A DNA stretch of 63,823 nucleotides, taken from contig NZ_JAAIXZ010000036.1 of the NCBI RefSeq assembly GCF_010894435.1, positions 1 through 63,823 of the forward strand, given 5' to 3'. This document shows positions 57,173 through 63,823 of the stretch, one piece after another. The notes beneath the pieces were generated by a model that was not told where the DNA came from, made no database searches, and was given only the letters and a program-made list of their open reading frames with translations. The first letter of the stretch is position 1; the number at the start of each line of letters is the position of its first letter. Made by a program: the position numbers and the translations under genes. The DNA comes from Pyxidicoccus trucidator. Its GTDB lineage: Bacteria; Myxococcota; Myxococcia; Myxococcales; Myxococcaceae.

Positions 57173-57396
57173 GGCGGACCCTGGGGTTTGCAACTCTAGC
57201 GCCAGTGCGGGAGGGGGCGTGAGACCCGCGGGCGCCGTCCGGGAGTGCTGCCCGGCTTCGGGGGAGTGTTCGGACATGGCACGCGTCATCCCGGAAGCGG
57301 ACAATGACCCACCCCGGGTCGGGTGGGAGCGAAGCAGGGCGAGCCGGCCCTGCCCCGGGATCCCCGCATTGCCTCCACCGCCCCTACCAGGGCTAA

Positions 57397-58002
57397 ATGG
57401 AGGCTGTGAGTCCGCCCGAGGCCCAGGCCTGGTTCCTCCTCAATGGCGACGACGAGACCGCCTCGCTGGAGCACCCGTGGCCCGCGCCACGGGAGGGAGA
57501 CGTCCAGTTCGTCATCGACGAAGCGCTGGCCGGCCTGTCACGCGATGCGCAGCTCGCGCTGTACCAGGACCTGGCCGAGAAGATGCTCGCCGCCTTCCGG
57601 GCCCTCATTCCGCCGGAGGGGTGGCTCTATGCGCTGGACTACCACCACACGAGCTACCGCCTCTTCCCGCACGTCCCCTTCGAGACGGGCGCGACGCTGG
57701 AGGAGATGACCGGCAACTACAACGCGGAGCACTTCGCGCAGGCCCAGCAGGGCATCCACCCGCCTCCCTTCGCGGAGCGGTGGCCGGTGAGCATCCACGC
57801 CGACGGCGACCCCCAGCACTACTTCGCGCCGCCCGACTTCCGCTTCGTCTTCGCCGCCCGCTACAACGTCCGCAACCGCGAAGGGGGCGGCCTCCTCGAA
57901 GTGGAGACGTACGAGCTGCGGGGACGCGACCTCGTCGACGCCGTCGAGCGCAACCTGCCGGAGCTCTTCCGGCGTGGGCGCCGCAGCCCGCTCCACGAAT
58001 GA
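57397..58002 (+). CDS. Hypothetical protein
   Basis: 201 residues, cytoplasmic, no signal. Features are EGWLYALDYHHTSYRLFPHVPFETGATL and HADGDPQHYFAPPDFRFVFAARYNVRN. It looks like a single alpha/beta domain of about 200 residues; unrecognised. It is transcribed divergently from the ABC permease; the serine hydrolase gene follows by 104 nt. Confidence 0.6.
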   Translation: MEAVSPPEAQAWFLLNGDDETASLEHPWPAPREGDVQFVIDEALAGLSRDAQLALYQDLAEKMLAAFRALIPPEGWLYALDYHHTSYRLFPHVPFETGATLEEMTGNYNAEHFAQAQQGIHPPPFAERWPVSIHADGDPQHYFAPPDFRFVFAARYNVRNREGGGLLEVETYELRGRDLVDAVERNLPELFRRGRRSPLHE

Positions 58003-58106
58003 GACGGTAAGCCACGGGCCGGCACTCCACCGGCGTGTGCCCCAGACGGGTCGACGCAATCGAGCCGCCACCTGTCCGTACATCCGCCCATTACCGGGAG
58101 AATCGA

Positions 58107-59570
58107 ATGAACGGCATCAAGGCGGGCATCCTGTGCATGCTCGTGGCGTGGGTGTGGATTGTCCCTACCGCCGGAGCGGCGACGAAGTCACAGGAGATTG
58201 ATCGGCTCGTCACGAAGTTCCACCAGCTGCGCAAGTTCAACGGCACCGTGCTCGTGGCGGATGAGAAGGGCCTCGTCCTCAAGAAGGGCTATGGCTCCGC
58301 GAACTTCGAGTGGCAGGTGCCGAATACGCCCGACACGAAGTTCCGTATCGGCTCCGTCACGAAGCAGTTCACGTCGATGGTCATCATGCAGCTCGTCGCC
58401 GAGGGGAAGCTCACGCTCGACGACAAGGTGACGAAGCACCTTCCCGACTACCGGAAGGACACCGGGGACCGCATCACCATCGCCCAGCTGTTGCACCACA
58501 CCACCGGCCTCCCCAACTACACGTCGGCGCCCGGCTTCTTCGAGAACGAGTCGCGCACCCCCTACCCCGTGGCGGACTTCGTGAGGAAGTTCTGCAGCGG
58601 AGACCTCGAGTTCGAGCCCGGCTCGAAGATGGCGTACAGCAACTCCGGCTACTTCCTGCTCGGCGCCATCATCGAGAAAGTCACGGGACAGACGTACGCG
58701 CAGGCTCTCCAGCAGCGCATCTTCGACCCGCTGGGGATGAAGAGCTCCGGCTACGACGTGTCCGCGACGGTGCTGCCGAAGCGCGCGAGCGGCTACACGA
58801 CGACTCCCAGCGGGTACGTCAACGCGCCCTACCTCGACATGGGGATCCCCCATGCCGCCGGCGCGATGTATTCGACGGTGGAGGACCTCTACCGCTGGGA
58901 CCGGGCGCTGTACCTCGACACGCTGCTTCCCGCGGCGCTCAAGGAGCGGATGTTCACCCCGGCCCTGAACGACTATGCCCTGGGGTGGGTCCGGGGGTCG
59001 GTCAAGCTGCACGATGACAAGACGGAGCTCGCCAGCATCAGCCACAACGGTGGCATCAACGGCTTCAGCTCCCTGCTGGTCCGCGTGCCCGACAAGAAGG
59101 AAGTCGTCATCCTCCTGGACAACACCTCGCGCGGCCCCCTCATGGAGCTGGCGACTGGAGCGCTGAGCATCCTTCACGGCATCCCGCCCCGGCAGCCCCG
59201 GGCGTCCATCGGGGAGCTGGTGGTGACGACCCTCGAGAAGTCGTCCGTCACGGAGGCCATCGCCCGCTACCGGACCCTGAAGGCCACGAAGGCGGACGCG
59301 TACGACTTCTCCGCGAACGAGCTGAACAACGCCGGCTATCGGCTGCTGCGCTCCGGGCGCGTGCCGGACGCCATCGAGGTCTTCAAGCTGAACGTGGAGA
59401 TGTTCCCCGCCGACGCGAACACCTACGACAGCCTGGGCGAGGCGTACCTCACCAACGGGAACAAGGAGCTGGCCATCACGAACTACCGCCGGTCCTTGGA
59501 GCTGGACCCCGCCAATACCAACGCGGTGGACGCGCTCAAGAAGCTCCAGGCGCCGGCCGCCACGCGCTGA
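58107..59570 (+). CDS. Serine hydrolase, beta-lactamase class C fold, with TPR tail
   Basis: 487 residues. Signal peptide (about 1-25), then the catalytic S83-V-T-K86 (SxxK), Y177-S-N179 and H313-N-G-G (third motif, HNG in place of KTG) of the penicillin-binding-protein/class C beta-lactamase superfamily. Residues about 395-480 form two tetratricopeptide-type repeats (AGYRLLRSGRVPDAIEVFKLNVEMFPADANTYDSLGEAYL). It is probably a periplasmic esterase or D-aminopeptidase-type enzyme, not a real beta-lactamase. GGGAG precedes the ATG. Confidence 0.9.
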   Translation: MNGIKAGILCMLVAWVWIVPTAGAATKSQEIDRLVTKFHQLRKFNGTVLVADEKGLVLKKGYGSANFEWQVPNTPDTKFRIGSVTKQFTSMVIMQLVAEGKLTLDDKVTKHLPDYRKDTGDRITIAQLLHHTTGLPNYTSAPGFFENESRTPYPVADFVRKFCSGDLEFEPGSKMAYSNSGYFLLGAIIEKVTGQTYAQALQQRIFDPLGMKSSGYDVSATVLPKRASGYTTTPSGYVNAPYLDMGIPHAAGAMYSTVEDLYRWDRALYLDTLLPAALKERMFTPALNDYALGWVRGSVKLHDDKTELASISHNGGINGFSSLLVRVPDKKEVVILLDNTSRGPLMELATGALSILHGIPPRQPRASIGELVVTTLEKSSVTEAIARYRTLKATKADAYDFSANELNNAGYRLLRSGRVPDAIEVFKLNVEMFPADANTYDSLGEAYLTNGNKELAITNYRRSLELDPANTNAVDALKKLQAPAATR

Positions 59571-61342
59571 CGGGACGTCCGACCTGCCCAGCTCCCCCCC
59601 CGGTGGGGGAGCTGCCCCTCTCCGACTTCGAACGACCGGCCCCTCTCAACGCGCGGCACGCTCCCCGCTAGTAACGGTTCGGGAACGAGATGCGCAGCTG
59701 CTTCTTCTGTTCGTCGGTCCGCATGCAGCAGGTACTGCGAAGTCGAGAGCGCCTGGTCCGCTCTGGCAACAGGCTTCTGCTCCACGGCCTGCACCTGATC
59801 CGCGAGCGCCTTCTGGAACTGCTGGTCGTCGCCATCGCCGAGCGCGAAGCGCTTGCGCAGCTCGTGCTGCGCAATGTTGCCCTTCATCTTCCCGGCTTCT
59901 TCCATGACGTACATCATCAGCTTCGCCTGGGCGAGCCCGATGGCGAGCGGAGGGGCCGCGGCAATCTCGAAGATGGTGGCGGAGCTGCCGGAGATCGCGC
60001 CGATGGTGGTGAGGACTGAAGGCACGTTGTCGAGTGCCAGGTCCGCGCCGGCCTTGATGCGGTCATCCGCCGACACCTTCTTGCCATCCAGGTCGGTGCC
60101 GTACAGGACCTTCTTGGCATTGCCGTACATGCCAAGCAGATCCGTGGGGCCCTTCGCGATACCGCCCACGCGCCCGAGCAGCTTCAGCACCTGCTCTTCG
60201 AGATGCGGCTGCTTCGCGACGAGTTGCAGCAGGCCGCTGATGATGGCGGGCGCCGCGGTGATGCCGGCGACCGTTCCCTCCACGGTGTTGCCCTTGGCGA
60301 TGGCGTCCGCCGAGTTCTTCAGCGCGTCGAGCGCGTCCGGCAGGCCGTCAATGCCGGCCAGGGTCGCCGCGATCTTCAGATTCCCGGCGAGGGTGGAGAC
60401 AGTCTCCGCATTGTTGATGGCGTCAGCCTGAGAGTTGATCTGCGGCACGGCGGACGGCTTGAGCGTCGCCTCCTTGGAGACCTTGTCGAACAGCGGGCGG
60501 AGGCTCTGCCCCAGGGGTCCCGCCTCCTTCGCGAAGTCGGCGAGCTTCTTCTTGTTCGCCTCCAGCAGCTCGGTGGAGCTGCCGCCATTCGCACGCAGGC
60601 CGTAGGCGAGCTCGAGCGCGCCCTTCAGCGCCTCCGCCTGCTTCGGGTTCGCGCCCTTTTCGAGCGCGCTCGACACGACGTTGTCGATGGAGCCCGTCAC
60701 CATGTCCTCGTCGGGAAGCTGGCCGAGCGGAGCGTTGGCGATGTTGTTCATCAGCGCGATGGCCGCGCGGGGCGTCTTGCCGCCGGCTTCGGTGCCGGCG
60801 AGCAGCGTCTTCTGCGCGCCCTCCATCTGCGTGGTCATCGCCTGAAGCGAGGCCTTCAGCGGGCTGCCATCCGGAAGGTTCTTGAGCGCCGCTTCGAGCT
60901 TCGTCTTCGCGGCGGGGAGCGCTTCGAAGCCACTCTCGTTGCCGTGGCCGATGTCTCGCGTCACCCGCATCGCCTCGTAGTACGCGGTCATGCCCTCACG
61001 CGTCGCCGGGTCGTTCACGAGCTTCAGCATCTGGTCGAAGTCGACATCGGTGCCGTTGATCGCCGCCTGGCGGAGCTCGGGCAGCAGCTCCGCCTGCGCG
61101 GCGTAGAGCTTGTCGAGCGAGTCCATCCCGTACGCCGCCGCCATGTGGAGCAGGTTGTCCCCAAGCAGTCGCTGCGTCTGCGGCGTCTTGTTCTGCGTCG
61201 AGGTCATGAACGAGTCGCGCTGCAGCACGTTCGGCTGGGCGGGAGGGGTCCGGGTCTGCACGGTCGGCTTCGCCGGAGACGGCGGAACCCTGTTCGTGGT
61301 CGTCTTCGGTGCAGGACGCTGACCCGTCACTTGGGGAGGCAT
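59483..61342 (-). CDS. Large helical protein, unknown function, with probable C-terminal frameshift
   Basis: The literal reading frame is 619 residues. The N-terminal 55 residues are Pro/Thr-rich; the remainder is mostly alpha-helical and contains a hydrophobic stretch (GAISGSSATIFEIAAAPPLAIGLAQ) that could be a membrane hairpin. No signal or catalytic motif. The last ~70 residues overlap the convergent gene by 88 nt, pass through its terminator hairpin and look non-coding. In the -1/+1 neighbouring frame the coding pattern continues as MRTDEQKKQLRISFPNRY and stops at 59668. I therefore suspect a one-base shift near 59720-59735; if so the true protein ends at 59668. Confidence 0.6.
   Translation of the reverse strand: MPPQVTGQRPAPKTTTNRVPPSPAKPTVQTRTPPAQPNVLQRDSFMTSTQNKTPQTQRLLGDNLLHMAAAYGMDSLDKLYAAQAELLPELRQAAINGTDVDFDQMLKLVNDPATREGMTAYYEAMRVTRDIGHGNESGFEALPAAKTKLEAALKNLPDGSPLKASLQAMTTQMEGAQKTLLAGTEAGGKTPRAAIALMNNIANAPLGQLPDEDMVTGSIDNVVSSALEKGANPKQAEALKGALELAYGLRANGGSSTELLEANKKKLADFAKEAGPLGQSLRPLFDKVSKEATLKPSAVPQINSQADAINNAETVSTLAGNLKIAATLAGIDGLPDALDALKNSADAIAKGNTVEGTVAGITAAPAIISGLLQLVAKQPHLEEQVLKLLGRVGGIAKGPTDLLGMYGNAKKVLYGTDLDGKKVSADDRIKAGADLALDNVPSVLTTIGAISGSSATIFEIAAAPPLAIGLAQAKLMMYVMEEAGKMKGNIAQHELRKRFALGDGDDQQFQKALADQVQAVEQKPVARADQALSTSQYLLHADRRTEEAAAHLVPEPLLAGSVPRVERGRSFEVGEGQLPHRGGSWAGRTSRQRVAAGAWSFLSASTALVLAGSSSKDRR
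59589..59614. terminator. Hairpin after the serine hydrolase gene
   Basis: Perfect 10-bp stem CAGCTCCCCC/GGGGGAGCTG with a 6-nt loop, 19 nt after the stop codon. It lies between the serine hydrolase and the apparent end of the frameshifted helical-protein gene. Confidence 0.6.
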
Positions 61343-61426
61343 GGCTTCTCCGGTCGTGCCGCGGTTCAACCGTGCGGCGACAGGAGGACGCGCCCCTCCG
61401 GTTTCTTTTGCATAAGATTTTCGAGA

Positions 61427-61438
61427 CGCACATGTGCG
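61427..61438. promoter_or_regulatory. 12-bp palindrome in a divergent promoter region
   Basis: Perfect palindrome CGCACATGTGCG beside an AT-rich TTTGCATAAGATTTT stretch, between the helical-protein gene and the MFS gene. Candidate operator or promoter-proximal site. Confidence 0.35.
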
Positions 61439-61605
61439 CACCTCGGGGTGACGACGCGGACCCGAAGGTCCGTGCCGGCGAACGTCAGGCTTCTGCCAGG
61501 TCCTTGGATTCACGGCGACCCGAGCAGGACGGGCTGGTTCCTGAGAGATACCGTCTGCCCGTTCCTTCACCGCAGGCTCCGACGCTCATCAGCTCCAGTC
61601 GCCAC

Positions 61606-62823
61606 GTGAAACCGTCCACCTCCCGCTCCTCCGCGACCCTCCTGGCGCTCGCCTATCTGGCGTTCATCAGCCTCGGCCTTCCGGATGCCGTGCTCGGCGT
61701 CGCGTGGCCTTCCATGCGCGGCAGCTTCGGTCTGCCCCATGCACTCCTCGGCCTCCCCCTGGCCGTCGCGGCCACGGCCTATTTCATCTCCGGCATGCTG
61801 GCCGGAAGACTGATGCAGTGGCTCGGCATCGGCCGACTCCTGGCCGGGAGCACCGCGCTCGTCGCCGTCTGCGTCCTTGGCTACGCGGCCTCGCCCTCCT
61901 TCGTGCTCATCGTCGTCCTGGCGGCCCCTCTGGGGGGTTTTGGCTCCGGCGCCATCGACGCCGCGCTGAACACCTACGCCGCCCGCAACTTCAGCCCGAA
62001 GCATATGTCCTGGCTCCATGCCGCCTATGCAGCGGGGGCCATGTCGGGCCCCGTGGTCATGACGGCGGTGCTCAGTGGCGGTGCCTCGTGGCGGGTCGGC
62101 TATGCAGTGGTCGGCTGCATCCTCGCGGCCCTGGCACTGGCCTTCGTCCCCGCGCGGAGGCTCTGGGAAGCGGAGCCGTCCACACCGCATGTGGTGGTGG
62201 ATGCTCCCGGTGGCGTCGGCCCCTTGCCGCTGGACGAGCCGCCCGTCGGCACACTCTCCGCCCTCCGCAGTGGCAGGGTCTGGCTGCAGGTCGCCGTCTT
62301 CTTCTTCTACACGGGCATCGAGGTCGCCGCCGGCCAGTGGAGCTACACCCTCCTCACCGAGGAGCGCGGCCTTGGCGGCACGGCGGCCGGAACCTGGGTG
62401 GCGGCCTATTGGGGCGGGCTCCTGGCGGGGCGGCTGGTGCTGGGCTTCGCCGTCGAGCGGGTGGGACAGGCCGTCATGGTCCGGGTCGCGACATTGGGCG
62501 TGCTCATCTTCGCGGTGCTGTTCGCCATCCCCGGGCTGAAGGTGGGCGTCGCCGCGCTGCCGCTGCTGTCCTTCGCCCTCGCGTCCATCTACCCGGGGCT
62601 CATGGCGGAGACGCCCCGGCGCGTCGGTGAGCGGATGGCGCCGCATGCGGTCGGCTTCCAGGTCAGTGCCGCGACCCTCGGCGTGGCCGTGGTGCCGAGC
62701 GTCGCCGGCCTCATGAGCGAGCGCTTCGGCCTCTCGGCCATTGGCTGGGTCATCGCGTGCAGCGCGCTGGTGCTGGTCGTCCTCCACGAGTGGCTCGTCG
62801 CCGTCGCTGACCGTCCCGCCTGA
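61606..62823 (+). CDS. MFS transporter, 12 TM
   Basis: 405 residues from a GTG start; no strong ribosome-binding site is visible and no nearby ATG fits the first helix. About twelve hydrophobic segments. The signature loop around GSGAIDAALNTYAARNFSPKHMSWLHAAYAAGA resembles the FucP/NNP-like and other sugar or siderophore MFS subgroups, though the substrate cannot be told. It is divergent from the helical-protein gene and followed by the DapB-like gene. Confidence 0.8.
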   Translation: MKPSTSRSSATLLALAYLAFISLGLPDAVLGVAWPSMRGSFGLPHALLGLPLAVAATAYFISGMLAGRLMQWLGIGRLLAGSTALVAVCVLGYAASPSFVLIVVLAAPLGGFGSGAIDAALNTYAARNFSPKHMSWLHAAYAAGAMSGPVVMTAVLSGGASWRVGYAVVGCILAALALAFVPARRLWEAEPSTPHVVVDAPGGVGPLPLDEPPVGTLSALRSGRVWLQVAVFFFYTGIEVAAGQWSYTLLTEERGLGGTAAGTWVAAYWGGLLAGRLVLGFAVERVGQAVMVRVATLGVLIFAVLFAIPGLKVGVAALPLLSFALASIYPGLMAETPRRVGERMAPHAVGFQVSAATLGVAVVPSVAGLMSERFGLSAIGWVIACSALVLVVLHEWLVAVADRPA

Positions 62824-62930
62824 GCTCGCATGTTCGATCTCCAACTCCACTGGAGGGGAACACCGAGGCGGGTCGCTACGAACCGAAGGGCGCCTGTCAG
62901 GGAGGGCTCGAAAGTTGGTATGCGGGCCGG

Positions 62931-63698
62931 ATGATTCGCGTCTGCCTGGCGGGAGTGACCGGATGGGTGGGACAGCCACTCGCGGCGGCCATCGAAGCCG
63001 CCGAAGACGTCGAGCTGGTGGCGGCGGTGGCACGTCGCGCCCGGGGCGAAGTGCTGGGTCGCTTGACCATCACCGGCTCGGTCGCGGAGGCGCTGGCGAT
63101 TCCGTCAGACGTCTTCGTTGACTACACCAGCGCCAACGCCGTGAAGGACAACGTGCTGGCAGCGGTTCGTGCAGGCCGACACGTGGTGGTCGGCAGCTCG
63201 GGCCTGACCGATGAGGATGTCCGGGAAATCGATGGGGTCGCCAGGAGCGCCAGGGTCGGAGTGCTCGCGGTGGGCAACTTCTCCATCACCGCCGCGTTGC
63301 TTCAGCGCTTTGCCGTCGAAGCCGCCCGGCACCTGTCGTCGTGGGAGATCATCGACAGCGCCTACGCGGGGAAGATGGACGCCCCGAGCGGGACGGCACG
63401 GGAGCTGGCATGGCGGCTCTCGGAGGTTCGGCCTCCCGAGGTCGAGGTGCCGGTGGAGCAGACCGTCGGCGACGTCACCGCGCGGGGAGCGTCGGTGAAC
63501 CAGTCCCGCATCCATTCGATCCGCCTTCCCGGCTACACCATCGGCCTGGAGATCCGCTTCGGACGGCAGGACGAACGGCTGACCCTCTCCTATGACGGCG
63601 GGCCCGGGGCAACGCCCTACGTCGCCGGAACGCTGCTCGCCATTCGCCGGGTGAGCGAGTTCATCGGAGTCGTGCGCGGGATGGACCGGCTCCTCTGA
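62931..63698 (+). CDS. DapB-fold reductase with degenerate catalytic site
   Basis: 255 residues. A Rossmann NAD(P)-binding N-terminus (GVTGWVGQ at 8-15), then GNFSITAALLQRF and K148-M-D-APSGTA, the signature of dihydrodipicolinate reductase. Ordinary DapB has HHRHK before DAPSG; here it is AYAGK, so the catalytic and substrate-binding histidines (E. coli H159, H160) are replaced by Ala and Tyr while the Lys is kept. It is therefore a divergent DapB-family protein and probably not the lysine-pathway enzyme. Confidence 0.78.
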   Translation: MIRVCLAGVTGWVGQPLAAAIEAAEDVELVAAVARRARGEVLGRLTITGSVAEALAIPSDVFVDYTSANAVKDNVLAAVRAGRHVVVGSSGLTDEDVREIDGVARSARVGVLAVGNFSITAALLQRFAVEAARHLSSWEIIDSAYAGKMDAPSGTARELAWRLSEVRPPEVEVPVEQTVGDVTARGASVNQSRIHSIRLPGYTIGLEIRFGRQDERLTLSYDGGPGATPYVAGTLLAIRRVSEFIGVVRGMDRLL

Positions 63699-63706
63699 CT
63701 CGACTT

Positions 63707-63723
63707 TCGCTCTTTTGGAGCGA
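63707..63723. terminator. Short hairpin after the DapB-like gene
   Basis: 6-bp stem TCGCTC/GAGCGA about 9 nt after the stop codon. Weak, with no T-tract. Confidence 0.3.
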
Positions 63724-63823
63724 GGGGGCGAGCGCTGCGGTCTACGCCGCGCGCCCCTGGGGCGGCGTGGCGCGGGAGGCGGCGCGTAAGTTGGCGCGAA
63801 GTCGACGCGGCGAGTGCCAGCGG

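Noticed and set aside
54755..57199. 814-residue plus-strand frame opposite the ABC permease
   Set aside because: Antisense artefact; repetitive Arg/Gln/His composition with no motif.
59680..59690. GGTTCG as a tRNA T-loop
   Set aside because: No matching stems around it.

Overview
The window is high-GC DNA from what is very probably a myxobacterium of the Myxococcus/Corallococcus/Pyxidicoccus group. The evidence is codon usage strongly biased to G/C at third positions, many lipoproteins, repeated 'QQAL'-type and Cys-rich C-terminal signatures, and gene families typical of that group. This is inference from the sequence, not from a database match.

Left edge (1-1005). There is no protein gene here. 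It holds five tandem sigma70-type promoters on the minus strand (-35 TTGACA/TTGACT, -10 TAGAAG, GC-rich discriminator) plus a boxA-like leader motif. Together they look like the promoter array of an rRNA operon whose 16S gene lies just off the left end.

1-18.6 kb holds mixed housekeeping and accessory genes. These are a beta-propeller-like lipoprotein, soluble transhydrogenase SthA, a two-subunit molybdenum hydroxylase (large subunit first, then the 2Fe-2S subunit), a DHA2-type drug exporter, and an AraC regulator convergent with a LysE/RhtB exporter. A 660-bp gene-poor, partly AT-rich spacer with five degenerate direct repeats follows. Next come a 31-residue membrane peptide and a translationally coupled minus-strand operon (polyprenyl diphosphate synthase, GbsR/MarR regulator, gamma-glutamylcyclotransferase-like protein). 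Then come an MFS protein, an MBL-fold lipid hydrolase-like protein, a SugE/Gdx guanidinium exporter preceded by a near-perfect guanidine-III riboswitch, and a coupled metallopeptidase/ATP-grasp pair.

18.6-51.8 kb is a sulfatase island. It carries four sulfatases in two subfamilies (CTAGR and CSP[ST]R active sites), none with a signal peptide. It also has a formylglycine-generating enzyme with both catalytic cysteines, two SulP/STAS anion permeases, several outer-membrane beta-barrel proteins, two paralogous HAD hydrolases (one cytoplasmic, one exported), an MgtC-like protein, ZntB, BASS-like and ThrE-like transporters, glutamate decarboxylase and an AspT-type exchanger. A coherent model is uptake of sulfated compounds through the outer membrane, cytoplasmic desulfation by FGE-activated sulfatases, and sulfate/amino-acid/ion exchange at the inner membrane. 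The glutamate decarboxylase/exchanger pair could add proton consumption. Perfect hairpins separate several convergent gene pairs.

51.8-63.8 kb holds a heme-motif lipoprotein, a second secreted lipoprotein, an ADOP/MacB-like permease, a hypothetical protein, a beta-lactamase-fold serine hydrolase with TPR tail, a large alpha-helical protein with a probable C-terminal frameshift, an MFS transporter, and a DapB-like reductase that lacks the usual catalytic histidine.
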